Shown one piece after another: positions 32,572 through 42,702 of a DNA stretch of 64,000 nt; the first letter of the stretch is position 1; each line of letters starts with the position of its first letter. Position numbers and translations under genes: made by a program. Source of the stretch: Flavobacteriaceae bacterium F08102. Its GTDB lineage: Bacteria; Bacteroidota; Bacteroidia; Flavobacteriales; Flavobacteriaceae. Location of the stretch: positions 186,001 through 250,000 of the forward strand of contig JALKAY010000008.1 of the NCBI GenBank assembly GCA_023015935.1, in the 5' to 3' direction. Below the pieces are notes generated by a model. That model saw only the letters and a list, made by a program, of their open reading frames with translations, had not been told where the DNA came from and searched no databases.

Positions 32572-35553
32572 ATGAAACAAAATTTACGAAAGCTTTTTTT
32601 TGGAGTTTTATGGGCCATTTGTTGCATTCATGTAACATCAGCTCAGGATTATTTCCCCAACAACAGTGGGGTTAATGACACTTACACCAACTATACGGCA
32701 TTTACCAATGCCCATATAGTCATCTCACCAGATCAAACGATTAAAAAAGGGACCTTACTTATTAAAGATGGACGCATCGTTGAAGTAGGTGCTTCTGTAA
32801 AATTGCCCAATGGCACAGAGGTTATTGACCTTGATGGAAAAAGTATTTACCCTTCGTTTATTGATGTTTACAGTGACCTAGGAGTTACCCCTCCTTCCGC
32901 TGGTAATTTTACACGTGGAGGAAGTCAACAGCTCGATACGCAGCGAAAAGGATATTATTGGAATGAACACATTCGTGCAGAAACCAATGCTTTTGACCAG
33001 TTTAACTACGACAGTAAAAAAGCAGAGGAATTGCGTAAGGCGGGCTTTGGTTTAGTTAATACGCATGTAAAAGATGGAATTGTCCGAGGAACCGGGGTAC
33101 TTGTAGCCTTAAACTCAACCGACGACAATGAAACGCGCATTCTCGATGTTCGTTCGGCTCAATACTTATCCTTTAACAAAAGTCGCGCCTCTAGACAATC
33201 GTATCCATCTTCATTAATGGGCGCTATCGCTTTGCTAAGACAAATGTATCTAGATGCACAATGGTATGCCGATGGGCATGTAAAAACCCAAGACTTATCC
33301 TTAGCTGCACTTAATAAAAATGCAAGCTTACCACAAATATTTTATGCTGGGAGTAAGTTAAACGCCATTAGAGCAGATAAAATTGGGGATGAATTTGGGA
33401 TCCAATATACCATTGTAGGAAATGGAGATGAATATCAAATCATTGATCAAATTAAAAAAACCAATGCTACGTTTGTATTACCTTTAAACTTTCCGAAAGC
33501 ATACGATGTTTCAAATCCGTTTCAAGCGGATGTTGTAAACCTCGGTGATATGCGTTACTGGAATCAAGCACCTACCAATCCAAAGGCCTTTGCTAAAAAC
33601 AATATTCCATTTGCCTTTACTACTGATCAATTAAAATCGCCAGCTAATTTTATGAGCAATGTTCAAAAAGCCATCAAATACGGATTGGACGAAAAGCGTG
33701 CTTTAGCGGCCTTAACAACTGTTCCTGCAAAAATCTTAGGTAAATCATCGCTTGTTGGAACCTTAGAAAAGGGCAAAATTGCCAATTTCTTAATCACCTC
33801 AGGAAACATTTTTGATCCAGAGTCTACCCTCTATGAAAACTGGGTACAGGGAAAAAAGAATGTCTTAAAAGACTATACAGCCAAGGATATCAGCGGAAAA
33901 TACACCTTACAATTAGGTGATAAATCGTATGATATGACCCTTTCGGGCGCTGCGGATAAACCTAAGATTGAGGTAAAAAAAGGCGATACCAAAATATCGG
34001 CTAAAGTGAACTACAGTGAAGGGTGGATTGGAATTATCCTCACCGAGGACGGTAAAAATTCGCGCCTAAAAGCACGGGTTAAGGCTGATGATACAACCTT
34101 AAAAGGAAAGGCTGTAGTAGATAGCAAAGAGGTTGCATGGACCGCTACGAAAACCGGCGATGTAGAAAAAAAAGATTCCAAACCCCGCGAAATAAAGGTG
34201 CATGAAATTGTTCCTATTACCTACCCTAATGAAGCCTTTGGTTTTAAAGAATTACCAAAATCAGAAACTGTATTATTTAAAAACGCTACCGTTTGGACCA
34301 ATGAAGCTGAAGGAATTCTAACTGAAACTGATGTCCTTGTTAAGAAAGGTAAAATTGCGAAGATTGGAAAAAACCTACCCAAAGGGTCTGCCAGAGTTAT
34401 CGACGCAACGGGGAAACACTTGACTGCGGGAATTATTGATGAACACACCCATATTGCAGCGACCTCTGTGAATGAAGGAGGGCAAAATTCTTCTGCAGAA
34501 GTAACCATGGAAGATGTGATTGATAATGAAGATATCAATATCTACCGAAATTTAGCAGGTGGAGTTACCAGTGCACAAATTTTACACGGCTCAGCAAATC
34601 CTATTGGAGGACAATCGGCGATCGTTAAATTAAAATGGGGAGAAACAGGAGAAAATATGGTGTATGATAACGCTCCTAAATTCATCAAATTTGCCTTGGG
34701 TGAAAATGTGAAACAATCACGATCATCAACCTCTACACGCTTTCCACAAACGCGTATGGGTGTTGAACAATTGTATATTGATTACTTTCAACGGGCTAAA
34801 GAATACGATGCACTTAAGAAAAGTGGAAAACCGTATCGCAAGGATCTCGAAATGGAAGTACTCGCTGAAATTCTCAATAAGGAGCGTTTTATCACCTGTC
34901 ACTCTTATGTGCAAAGTGAAATCAACATGTTGATGAAAGTAGCCGAGAAATTCAATTTCACAATCAATACGTTTACGCACATCCTTGAAGGATACAAAGT
35001 AGCCGATAAAATGAAAGCACACGGAGCAGGTGGTTCAACCTTTGCAGATTGGTGGGCTTATAAATTTGAGGTAAATGATGCCATTCCTTATAATGCAGCC
35101 ATCATGCATGATGTCGGAATTACAACTGCTATTAATTCAGACGATAGAGAAATGTCTCGACGTCTAAACCAAGAAGCGAGTAAGCCCGTAAAATACGGCG
35201 GCGTTTCTGAAGAAGAAGCTTGGAAATTTGTTACGTTAAATCCGGCAAAACTCTTACATATTGACGATCGAGTGGGAAGTGTGAAAGTAGGTAAAGACGC
35301 CGATTTAGTCTTGTGGAGTGACCATCCTTTATCAGTCTATGCAAAAGCTGAAAAAACGATGATTGATGGCGCAATTTATTTTGATATAGATCGAGATAAA
35401 CAAATGAGAGCTGACATACGCTTAGAAAAAAACAAACTCATTGACATGATGCTCAATGAAAAAGCGAATGGTGCCCCAACCCAAGCACCAAAGAAAAATG
35501 TTAAACGCGCATTACACTGTGATTCTTTAGATGATAGCAACCATGAACACTAA
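32572..35553 (+). CDS. Exported double-domain amidohydrolase-family protein
   Basis: 993 residues with a Sec signal peptide (MKQNLRKLFF to about VTSAQ, residue 25). The first half (about 40-440) is an amidohydrolase-like domain in which the metal-binding HxH is replaced (SIYPSFIDVYSDLG). A beta-rich linker follows (about 450-560). The second half (about 570-960) keeps GIIDEHTHIAA (HxH), two further histidines (TCHSYVQSE, NTFTHILEG) and the aspartate INSDDREMSR, so it looks catalytic. The family hydrolyses peptides, imides or cyclic amides in the periplasm; substrate unknown. The downstream gene overlaps its end, so the two proteins are probably co-expressed partners. Confidence 0.85.
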   Translation: MKQNLRKLFFGVLWAICCIHVTSAQDYFPNNSGVNDTYTNYTAFTNAHIVISPDQTIKKGTLLIKDGRIVEVGASVKLPNGTEVIDLDGKSIYPSFIDVYSDLGVTPPSAGNFTRGGSQQLDTQRKGYYWNEHIRAETNAFDQFNYDSKKAEELRKAGFGLVNTHVKDGIVRGTGVLVALNSTDDNETRILDVRSAQYLSFNKSRASRQSYPSSLMGAIALLRQMYLDAQWYADGHVKTQDLSLAALNKNASLPQIFYAGSKLNAIRADKIGDEFGIQYTIVGNGDEYQIIDQIKKTNATFVLPLNFPKAYDVSNPFQADVVNLGDMRYWNQAPTNPKAFAKNNIPFAFTTDQLKSPANFMSNVQKAIKYGLDEKRALAALTTVPAKILGKSSLVGTLEKGKIANFLITSGNIFDPESTLYENWVQGKKNVLKDYTAKDISGKYTLQLGDKSYDMTLSGAADKPKIEVKKGDTKISAKVNYSEGWIGIILTEDGKNSRLKARVKADDTTLKGKAVVDSKEVAWTATKTGDVEKKDSKPREIKVHEIVPITYPNEAFGFKELPKSETVLFKNATVWTNEAEGILTETDVLVKKGKIAKIGKNLPKGSARVIDATGKHLTAGIIDEHTHIAATSVNEGGQNSSAEVTMEDVIDNEDINIYRNLAGGVTSAQILHGSANPIGGQSAIVKLKWGETGENMVYDNAPKFIKFALGENVKQSRSSTSTRFPQTRMGVEQLYIDYFQRAKEYDALKKSGKPYRKDLEMEVLAEILNKERFITCHSYVQSEINMLMKVAEKFNFTINTFTHILEGYKVADKMKAHGAGGSTFADWWAYKFEVNDAIPYNAAIMHDVGITTAINSDDREMSRRLNQEASKPVKYGGVSEEEAWKFVTLNPAKLLHIDDRVGSVKVGKDADLVLWSDHPLSVYAKAEKTMIDGAIYFDIDRDKQMRADIRLEKNKLIDMMLNEKANGAPTQAPKKNVKRALHCDSLDDSNHEH

Positions 35554-36889
35554 AAACAACCTTATGAACTTAGTATATACGAATTTAATAAAGAAAGTAT
35601 CTACAGCGGCCTATGCTTGCCTGTATGCCTTACTCCTTGTTTGTATTCCTTTAAACGCACAACAAACACCTGCCGATCCACAAGACGAAATCACTTCTAT
35701 TGTGGGGGCTACTGCACATATAGGTAATGGACAAGTCATTGAAAACTGTATTATCGTTTTTGAAAATGGAAAAATAATACGTATTGGCGCCGATGTCACT
35801 CCGAGTGGACTGATCATTGATGGAAAAGGGAAACACGTGTATCCTGGATTTATCATGCCAAATTCTACGCTTGGTTTAGGAGAAATTGATGCGGTACGTG
35901 CATCTATTGACGAAGATGAAGTTGGTTCCTTTTTACCACATATCCGTAGTATTATTGCCTACAATACCGAATCGAAAGTAGTAGAAAGTATGCGACCAAA
36001 CGGTGTGTTAATGGGACAAATCACCCCTCGTGGAGGTGTAATCTCTGGAACTTCATCGGTGGTTCAATTTGATGCTTGGAATTGGGAAGATGCCGTAGTA
36101 AAAGAAGATGACGGAATTCATCTTAACTGGCCAGGAAGTTTTTCAAGAGGAAGGGTACGATTGGGGGAAGCACCTGGAATCATCCCAAATAAAAATTATG
36201 CAAAAAGTGTTGATGAAATTAAAACATATTTCCGCAATGCTATCTCATACCCTAAAGCAAAGACGAGAAGACATCTACCTTTTGAAGCAATGCAAGGCCT
36301 CTTTGACGGTACAAAAAAGCTCTATGTACACGCTAATGCGGCAAGAGAAATTACCGACGCCGTGATTTTTGCCAAAAAAATGGGTGTGAAACATGTGGTA
36401 ATTGTGGGAGGATACGAAGCTCCTCAAACCATAGACCTCTTAAAAAAACACCAAATTCCTGTATTAGCAGTTCGAACCCAAAGCCTACCTGCAAGTAATG
36501 ACGACGATTACGACTATCCCTATAAATTACCAAAAATTTTGGCAGATGCTGGTATTTTAGTTGGACTACAAAATGCGGGCGATATGGAACGAATGAACAG
36601 CCGTAACCTCCCTTTTTATGCAGGACAAATTGTGGGACAGGGTTTAGACAAGGAAGAAGCGTTGAAAATGATCACGAGTAATACCGCAAAGATTTTGGGT
36701 ATTGACGATGCCTATGGAACCTTAGAGGTGGGAAAAAGTGCGACCCTTTTTGTCAGTAAGGGGGATGCCTTAGATATGCGTACCAATCAACTAACCCATG
36801 CTTATATTGATGGCAGAGCTATTAGTTTAGAGAGTCATCAAACAACCTTATGGAGACGTTATATGAATAAATACAACACCCTAAAATAA
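35543..36889 (+). CDS. Exported amidohydrolase-like protein lacking the HxH motif
   Basis: About 448 residues. Signal peptide with h-region AAYACLYALLLVCIPLNAQ. GKHVYPGFIMPNSTLGLGE occupies the place of the HxH motif of active amidohydrolases, and the other usual histidines are missing, so the protein may be catalytically dead or use other residues. GLQNAGDMERMN, MITSNTAKILG and LEVGKSATLFVSKGD are typical C-terminal amidohydrolase elements. The ATG at 35543 overlaps the stop of the previous gene; ATGs at 35531 and 35564 are also in frame. It resembles the N-terminal half of its neighbour, suggesting duplication of a non-catalytic domain. Confidence 0.8.
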   Translation: MNTKNNLMNLVYTNLIKKVSTAAYACLYALLLVCIPLNAQQTPADPQDEITSIVGATAHIGNGQVIENCIIVFENGKIIRIGADVTPSGLIIDGKGKHVYPGFIMPNSTLGLGEIDAVRASIDEDEVGSFLPHIRSIIAYNTESKVVESMRPNGVLMGQITPRGGVISGTSSVVQFDAWNWEDAVVKEDDGIHLNWPGSFSRGRVRLGEAPGIIPNKNYAKSVDEIKTYFRNAISYPKAKTRRHLPFEAMQGLFDGTKKLYVHANAAREITDAVIFAKKMGVKHVVIVGGYEAPQTIDLLKKHQIPVLAVRTQSLPASNDDDYDYPYKLPKILADAGILVGLQNAGDMERMNSRNLPFYAGQIVGQGLDKEEALKMITSNTAKILGIDDAYGTLEVGKSATLFVSKGDALDMRTNQLTHAYIDGRAISLESHQTTLWRRYMNKYNTLK

Positions 36890-36913
36890 AGAGGAAAGAA
36901 GAAGTTTTATTCC

Positions 36914-36953
36914 AAAGCCATATAGCATTTTCGAATGTTATATGGCTTTTTTT
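36914..36953 (+). terminator. Rho-independent terminator after the amidohydrolase pair
   Basis: A 16-base stem (36914-36929 with 36934-36949, one G-U pair) around a TTCG tetraloop is followed by a run of T. This is the strongest terminator in the window. Confidence 0.92.
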
Positions 36954-37167
36954 ATCCATGAATCTAAAGCCATTTTTATGTTTATATCCACGGGTAAATC
37001 CCTCAGTACTCAACTAAAACCCGACGGATGTCTTTTTCTTATACATTCCCAACGATTTGCAAATCGATACTTGGCATCTATATTGGGTAAACAAATTCTC
37101 ACGAGAAGCTGAGAACTTTGTATCTGTGTTTCCATCAAAAAGTACGTACTTTGTAAAAAATTTTCAA

Positions 37168-37959
37168 GTGAAAAGTATTAGTAGCATTCAAAATCCTTTC
37201 ATTAAATTCGTTTTACAACTACAAGAAAAATCACGTACGCGTAAAAAAGAAGGGAAGTTTGTTGTTGAAGGCCAACGGGAGCTTTCGTTAGCTATTTGTG
37301 GTGGATATGAAATTGAGCAACTTCTCTATTGTGCAGAATTATATCATCCGGCTGAATTAAAAGAACTGCCTTCACAAATTCCCACTGTACATATACCACC
37401 TTCTTTATACGAAAAAATAGCCCATCGGGGTTCTACTGAAGGTATTATGGCTGTCGTAAAAAGTAAGGACCATCAACTAAACACCTTACAGATTAAGCGT
37501 GAAAATCCACTTATATTAATTGCCGAAGCGCCAGAAAAACCGGGAAACATCGGAGCACTATTAAGAACTGCCGATGCTGCCAATCTCGACGCGGTACTCA
37601 TCGCAAATCCCAAAACCGACCTCTATAACCCAAATATCATCCGCTCTAGCGTAGGATGTCTCTTTACCAACCGCATTGCCACGGGGAGTACCGAAGAAAT
37701 TATTCAATTCCTTAAAGACCATCAAATAAAAAGCTATTGTGCAGCCTTAGACAACAGCATATCGTACACTACACCAGATTACCGAAATGCAACGGCCATA
37801 GTCGTTGGTACAGAAGCTACCGGCCTGAGCAAATCTTGGCTACAAAGCGCAGAAGCTATTGTTAAAATTCCTATGCAGGGCGTTATTGATTCTTTAAATG
37901 TTTCTGTTTCGGCTGCAATTATTATTTTTGAAGCGAAAAGACAACGCAATTTTTCATGA
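37168..37959 (+). CDS. SpoU/TrmH-family RNA 2'-O-methyltransferase
   Basis: 263 residues from GTG at 37168. N-terminal substrate-binding part IQNPFIKFVLQLQEKSRTRKKEGKF and VEGQRELSLA is followed by the trefoil-knot SPOUT domain: EKPGNIGALLRTADAANLDAVL (motif 1), GTEATGLSKSWL (motif 2) and IPMQGVIDSLNVSVSAAI (motif 3). It 2'-O-methylates a ribose in rRNA or tRNA. The frame extends upstream to a TTG at 37057, but residues before 37168 are not family-like and a TACTTTG near 37149 looks like a -7 element, so the GTG start is preferred. Its stop overlaps the NlpC/P60 gene (ATGA). Confidence 0.87.
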   Translation: MKSISSIQNPFIKFVLQLQEKSRTRKKEGKFVVEGQRELSLAICGGYEIEQLLYCAELYHPAELKELPSQIPTVHIPPSLYEKIAHRGSTEGIMAVVKSKDHQLNTLQIKRENPLILIAEAPEKPGNIGALLRTADAANLDAVLIANPKTDLYNPNIIRSSVGCLFTNRIATGSTEEIIQFLKDHQIKSYCAALDNSISYTTPDYRNATAIVVGTEATGLSKSWLQSAEAIVKIPMQGVIDSLNVSVSAAIIIFEAKRQRNFS

Positions 37960-38411
37960 AAATTACAAAAATCTTAGGCTTTATCTTTCTCGTTCTATTA
38001 GGTAGTTGCGGAAGTTTAAAGCAGACGGCAAACCTGCAACAGACTGAAAAAAAACTGGCGGAAGAATACCGTAAGTACTATGGTGTTCCATATCGATTTG
38101 GTGGCGTAGATAGCAATGGCTTTGATTGTTCTGGATTTGTACAGACCGTATACCGGGATGCTTTTCAAATCATCTTACCACGTACTGTTAAAGAAATGGC
38201 TAAAGTAGGATCAAAAATATCGAAGTCACGGATTAAAATTGGCGATTTGGTATTTTTCAGGCCTTCTCGAAAATACAGACATGTGGGTATTTATGTAGGA
38301 AATAATCAATTTATGCACAGTTCAACATCGCAAGGAATTATAAAATCTGATTTAGACAACGTTTATTGGGCTAAAAAATATAAATTTTCACGAAGGATTC
38401 TAAAAAAATAA
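37956..38411 (+). CDS. NlpC/P60 (C40) cysteine peptidase lipoprotein
   Basis: 151 residues. Lipobox LLGSC (Cys18) gives an envelope lipoprotein. The catalytic cysteine is C58 in GFDCSGFVQ and the histidine H109 in YRHVGIYVG; PYRFGG precedes them as usual, and the third polar residue is probably in QFMHSST. Such enzymes cut D-Glu/mDAP peptide bonds in peptidoglycan. The gene starts inside the end of the rRNA methylase gene and the M48 gene starts 2 bases after it, so the three are co-transcribed. Confidence 0.92.
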   Translation: MKITKILGFIFLVLLGSCGSLKQTANLQQTEKKLAEEYRKYYGVPYRFGGVDSNGFDCSGFVQTVYRDAFQIILPRTVKEMAKVGSKISKSRIKIGDLVFFRPSRKYRHVGIYVGNNQFMHSSTSQGIIKSDLDNVYWAKKYKFSRRILKK

Positions 38412-38413
38412 GT

Positions 38414-39643
38414 ATGACCCCTACCCTCATTTTACAAATCATTATTGGAATTCTCATCTTGAATTACCTCGTTGATGTTTTGCTCAGTTTTTTAAATGCC
38501 AAGCATTTTAACGACCCGCTTCCAGAGCAACTTCAAGATGTATACGATGCCGACGCATATCAAAAATCACAAGCATATAAAGCAGAAAATTTTAAATTTT
38601 CTATGCTAACGGGTGCTATCTCGTTTGTCGCTATTTTATTTTTTTTCTATGTAGAAGGTTTTGCCTATATCGATTCTCTAGCAAGAAAACTAAGTACGAA
38701 TGACACGGTTATTACACTTTATTTTTTCGGTATTATTTTTATTGGTGCCGATGTACTAAGTACGCCTTTGAGCTATTATAAAACCTTTTATATTGAAGAG
38801 AAGTACGGTTTTAATAAAATGACAAAAAAGCTATTTTTTCTAGACAAGCTAAAAGGACTTTTATTGACGGTGGTAATTGGTGGCGTCTTACTCACCGTGA
38901 TTTATCAATTCTACGTCTTAACCGAATCCAATTTTTGGTGGTATACGTGGATTTTAATTGCCGTTTTTTCTTTATTAATGACCTTATTCTATTCAACGTG
39001 GATCGTTCCTTTATTTAACAAGCAAACACCCCTTGAACCCGGAGGACTCCGTGATAAATTGGGGGAATTAGCTGCTAAAGTCGATTTTCAACTCGATCAA
39101 ATTTATGTCATCGATGGGTCGAAACGCTCAACAAAAGCCAATGCTTATTTTACTGGTTTTGGAAAAAAGAAACGGATTGTACTCTACGATACCCTGATTA
39201 AAGATCTCTGCGTAGATGAAATTGTGGCTGTTTTAGCTCATGAAGTAGGTCATTATAAGAAAAAACACGTGTTGGTAAATATGCTACTATCAATTCTTTT
39301 AACAGGATTTACCTTATTTCTATTGTCGATATTTATCAACAATGAACTTCTCGCAAACGCATTATCCGTTAAAACACCCAGTTTTCACATTGGCTTAATT
39401 GCCTTTAGTCTTCTGTATAGTCCGATTTCTGAACTCACCGGGTTATTAATGAATATACTATCGCGTACATTTGAATATCAGGCTGATCATTTTGCCAAAG
39501 AATACGTCGGTGCAGCCCCACTTATCAGTGGCTTAAAAAAATTATCCCGAAATAGCTTTAGTAATTTAACGCCGCATCCAGCCTATGTTTTTATGCATTA
39601 TTCACATCCTACCTTATTGCAACGGATACAAGCGATGAGCTAG
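38414..39643 (+). CDS. M48-family CAAX-prenyl-protease-like membrane peptidase (Ste24 type)
   Basis: 409 residues with about seven membrane helices. Zinc site VLAHEVGHYKKKH (HExxH, about 276-280) and the second glutamate in FEYQADHFAKEYV (about 354). Substrates in Bacteroidota are unknown; a role in membrane-protein quality control is inferred from HtpX/Ste24 relatives. N-terminal residues 1-35 form a hydrophobic anchor followed by the family motif FNAKHFNDPLPEQLQDVYD. Confidence 0.9.
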   Translation: MTPTLILQIIIGILILNYLVDVLLSFLNAKHFNDPLPEQLQDVYDADAYQKSQAYKAENFKFSMLTGAISFVAILFFFYVEGFAYIDSLARKLSTNDTVITLYFFGIIFIGADVLSTPLSYYKTFYIEEKYGFNKMTKKLFFLDKLKGLLLTVVIGGVLLTVIYQFYVLTESNFWWYTWILIAVFSLLMTLFYSTWIVPLFNKQTPLEPGGLRDKLGELAAKVDFQLDQIYVIDGSKRSTKANAYFTGFGKKKRIVLYDTLIKDLCVDEIVAVLAHEVGHYKKKHVLVNMLLSILLTGFTLFLLSIFINNELLANALSVKTPSFHIGLIAFSLLYSPISELTGLLMNILSRTFEYQADHFAKEYVGAAPLISGLKKLSRNSFSNLTPHPAYVFMHYSHPTLLQRIQAMS

Positions 39644-39809
39644 TTCTTGAGAAGCTAAGGATTGCCTGTGCTAAAAATGGATTTTTCACTTTCTAACACA
39701 GGTGAAAATTATTTTGTAAATGGTTCTAATAGATCATTTTTTTACTGTATAATTACAAACTTCAACAAAAAATAAATTGTCCTAAAAAAAAATATGTTAT
39801 TTTTAAACT

Positions 39810-42032
39810 ATGGCTTATACGGTATCTATAGAAGAAGAGAATAAGGAGATAAAAAAGCGCTATAAGGATATGCTTAGTGTCACCTATCAGACCTTGTCAA
39901 AACAAGATAAGGACTTGATTAGACGCGCTTTTGATGTAGCCGTTGATGCACATAAAAATCAACGTCGTAAAACAGGGGAGCCTTATATCTATCATCCGAT
40001 TGCTGTAGCAAAAATTGTAGCGAATGAAATTGGGCTCGGTGCTACATCGATTGCAAGTGCACTACTCCACGATGTTGTAGAGGACTCGGAGGACTATGAT
40101 TTTGACGATATTGAACGCCTTTTTGGAGAAACCATCGCTAGAATTGTCAATGGATTAACTAAAATTTCTAGACTGAACAAAGAGCAAGAAGTCTCAATTC
40201 AGGCTGAAAATTTTAGAAAGATGTTACTCACCTTAAACGATGATGTTCGGGTGATTCTTATCAAGATTGCCGATCGTTTGCACAATATGCAAACGATGGA
40301 TTCGATGCCTGATTACAAGCAAATTAAAATTTCATCGGAGACCCTGTATATTTATGCCCCGCTAGCACATCGTTTGGGACTTTACAATATAAAAACCGAA
40401 TTAGAAGATTTAGGATTAAAATATACAGAGCCCGAAGTCTTTCAGGATTTATTGACAAAAACCAAAGAGAGTAAAGAAGAACAAAACGAATATATTAAAC
40501 AATTTACAGCTTCTATTAAAGGAGCATTGGATAAAGAGAATTTTGACTATGTCATTAAAGGACGGCCAAAATCCATTTTTTCCATTCGTAAAAAAATGCT
40601 CAATCAAGGTGTCTCATTTGACGAAGTTTACGACAAATTTGCGATTCGAATAATTTACAGTTCAGAATTATCGCAAGAAAAATTTAATGCTTGGAAGATC
40701 TATTCGATTGTCACAGACAATTTCAATCCAAACCCTGCTCGTTTACGCGATTGGATATCACAACCAAAATCTACGGGATACGAATCTTTACACACTACCG
40801 TAATGGGTCCCAAAGGGCGTTGGGTTGAAGTACAGATTCGATCTCAACGCATGGATGAAATCGCCGAGAAAGGATATGCAGCACACTTTAAGTACAAACA
40901 TGCGAATGAACGAGAAAGTGGTTTAGAAAATTGGCTGAATAAGCTCAAAGAAACGCTTGAAAATCCAGATATTAATGCGGTGGACTTCGTAGAGCAATTC
41001 AAGCTTAACCTCTATTCAAAAGAGATCTATATATTCACTCCAAATGGTGATATAAAATCCCTCCCCAAAGGAGCGACACCTATTGATTTTGCTTTTGCTA
41101 TCCACACAGAAATAGGTATGCGTTGCCGCGGTGCACGAGTCAATGGAAAACTCGTTCCCTTAAGCTATGAATTAAACAGTGGGGATCAAGTTGAAATTAT
41201 CACTTCAAAATCGCAAAAGCCCAAACTATCTTGGTTGGATATGGCTAAAACCGCAAGGGCCAAATCTAAAATTAAAACCGCTTTAAAAGAGGAGCAAAAA
41301 ACCATCGCAGAAGAAGGTAAAGAGGTCTTAGCCCGTAAATTACGCCATATAAAAGTACCTTTTAATGAAAAAACAATTAATGAATTAGTTGATTATTTTA
41401 AACTTAAAACGAGTTTAGATTTATTCTATCGAATTGGAAATGGGGCTATTGACAACCAACAATTAAAAAATTATGCCAGTCAACGTAGCAATGCTATTTA
41501 CAATTTCTTTAAAAGTAAAATTAAACGCGCCGATACAAAGACGCCACAACATAACCAACCAGAAGAAATTACCGATAAATTTGATGCACTGGTCTTTGGT
41601 AAGAATGAAGAACATTTAGACTACAAATTGGCACAATGTTGTAACCCCATCCCAGGGGATAAAGTTTTTGGATTTGTCACTGTTTCAGAAGGACTAAAAG
41701 TACATAAGCAAAATTGTCCCAATGCGGTGAGTATGCAATCACAGTTCGCCTATCGCGTAATGCAGGCTACCTGGATAGATTCAAGTCAACGCGAATTTAA
41801 AGTGTTGCTTAGAATTACCGGAATTGACAATGTAGGATTGATTAATGAAGTGACACGCGTTATTTCAAATAACATGCATGTTAATATTCACAATATTAAT
41901 ATTGCCGGAAATCAAGGGGTTTTTGAAGGAAAAATAGCGGTGAGTATAAAGAACAATACCCAGTTAAAAAAATTAATTGACCGATTGAAAAAAATTGAAG
42001 GAGTTGATAAAGTAGAACGCTTAAATAATTAA
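39810..42032 (+). CDS. Bifunctional (p)ppGpp synthetase/hydrolase (RelA/SpoT)
   Basis: 740 residues, full length. HD hydrolase domain with RRKTGEPYIYHPIAVA and ALLHDVVEDSEDY (HDxxED, about 85-95); synthetase domain with FAIRIIY and TGYESLHTTVMGP (about 323); TGS domain with YIFTPNGDIKSLPKGAT and FAFAIHTEIG (about 410-435); CC region with AQCCNPIPGDKVFGF and a C-terminal ACT domain. The hydrolase residues look intact, so it is the bifunctional Rel-type enzyme. It is monocistronic, in its own 166-base upstream gap. Confidence 0.96.
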   Translation: MAYTVSIEEENKEIKKRYKDMLSVTYQTLSKQDKDLIRRAFDVAVDAHKNQRRKTGEPYIYHPIAVAKIVANEIGLGATSIASALLHDVVEDSEDYDFDDIERLFGETIARIVNGLTKISRLNKEQEVSIQAENFRKMLLTLNDDVRVILIKIADRLHNMQTMDSMPDYKQIKISSETLYIYAPLAHRLGLYNIKTELEDLGLKYTEPEVFQDLLTKTKESKEEQNEYIKQFTASIKGALDKENFDYVIKGRPKSIFSIRKKMLNQGVSFDEVYDKFAIRIIYSSELSQEKFNAWKIYSIVTDNFNPNPARLRDWISQPKSTGYESLHTTVMGPKGRWVEVQIRSQRMDEIAEKGYAAHFKYKHANERESGLENWLNKLKETLENPDINAVDFVEQFKLNLYSKEIYIFTPNGDIKSLPKGATPIDFAFAIHTEIGMRCRGARVNGKLVPLSYELNSGDQVEIITSKSQKPKLSWLDMAKTARAKSKIKTALKEEQKTIAEEGKEVLARKLRHIKVPFNEKTINELVDYFKLKTSLDLFYRIGNGAIDNQQLKNYASQRSNAIYNFFKSKIKRADTKTPQHNQPEEITDKFDALVFGKNEEHLDYKLAQCCNPIPGDKVFGFVTVSEGLKVHKQNCPNAVSMQSQFAYRVMQATWIDSSQREFKVLLRITGIDNVGLINEVTRVISNNMHVNIHNINIAGNQGVFEGKIAVSIKNNTQLKKLIDRLKKIEGVDKVERLNN

Positions 42033-42201
42033 TCTAATTAGGGTATCATTCTTTTTGCTTTTTAAGCCTACAGTTAATGTGATAAGATTGCTATATGTGC
42101 TTTATGACGTACCTTCTGATTGACCAATTTATTTAACATTTTACTGTTCAAAAGTTGTTAAACTTTTTTATTTTTCGCGAAACTTAAATTGCTTTTATAC
42201 G

Positions 42202-42209
42202 TATATTTG
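42202..42209 (+). promoter_or_regulatory. -7 promoter element for the Fur-family gene
   Basis: TATATTTG, a perfect TAnnTTTG match, 18 bases before the ATG at 42227. The -33 position is A/T-rich without a clear TTG. Confidence 0.42.
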
Positions 42210-42226
42210 TTTTTTAAGAATTGATC

Positions 42227-42676
42227 ATGGATAATGCAAAAAATCAGGAAATTGTCAAAAATGTTTTCACGGCATTTTTAGAGAACAATCAGCATAGAAA
42301 AACGCCTGAACGTTATGCTATTCTTCAAGAAATTTACGATCACAACGATCACTTTGATATTGAGTCTTTATATGTTTATATGAAGAATAAAAATTATCGA
42401 GTAAGTCGGGCTACCCTTTACAATACGATAGAATTATTATTGGCATGTGGTCTTGTTAGAAGGCATCAATTTGGTCAGAATCAGGCGCATTATGAAAAAT
42501 CGTATTTTGATAAGCAACACGATCATATCATTTTGACAGATACTGGGGAAGTTATCGAATTTTGTGATCCACGAATACAAACCATAAAAAAAACAATCGA
42601 GGAAGTTTTTAATATAGAGGTTCAAAACCATTCGCTTTATTTTTATGGCACAAGAAAAAACAAGGCTAAAAAATAA
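42227..42676 (+). CDS. Fur-family metalloregulator
   Basis: 149 residues. Winged-helix N-terminus with [26 protein letters not shown] and [23 protein letters not shown]; metal site region [20 protein letters not shown], which has HDH but only a single cysteine, so the structural CxxC zinc pair of many Fur proteins is absent, as is usual in Bacteroidota homologues. It could be a Fur or PerR equivalent. The frame also includes a TTG at 42221; the ATG at 42227 is chosen. PurA starts 26 bases downstream, a conserved flavobacterial pairing that suggests co-transcription. Confidence 0.9.
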   Translation: MDNAKNQEIVKNVFTAFLENNQHRKTPERYAILQEIYDHNDHFDIESLYVYMKNKNYRVSRATLYNTIELLLACGLVRRHQFGQNQAHYEKSYFDKQHDHIILTDTGEVIEFCDPRIQTIKKTIEEVFNIEVQNHSLYFYGTRKNKAKK

Positions 42677-42702
42677 GTTAAATTTAAAATTCAATTGCAA
42701 CA

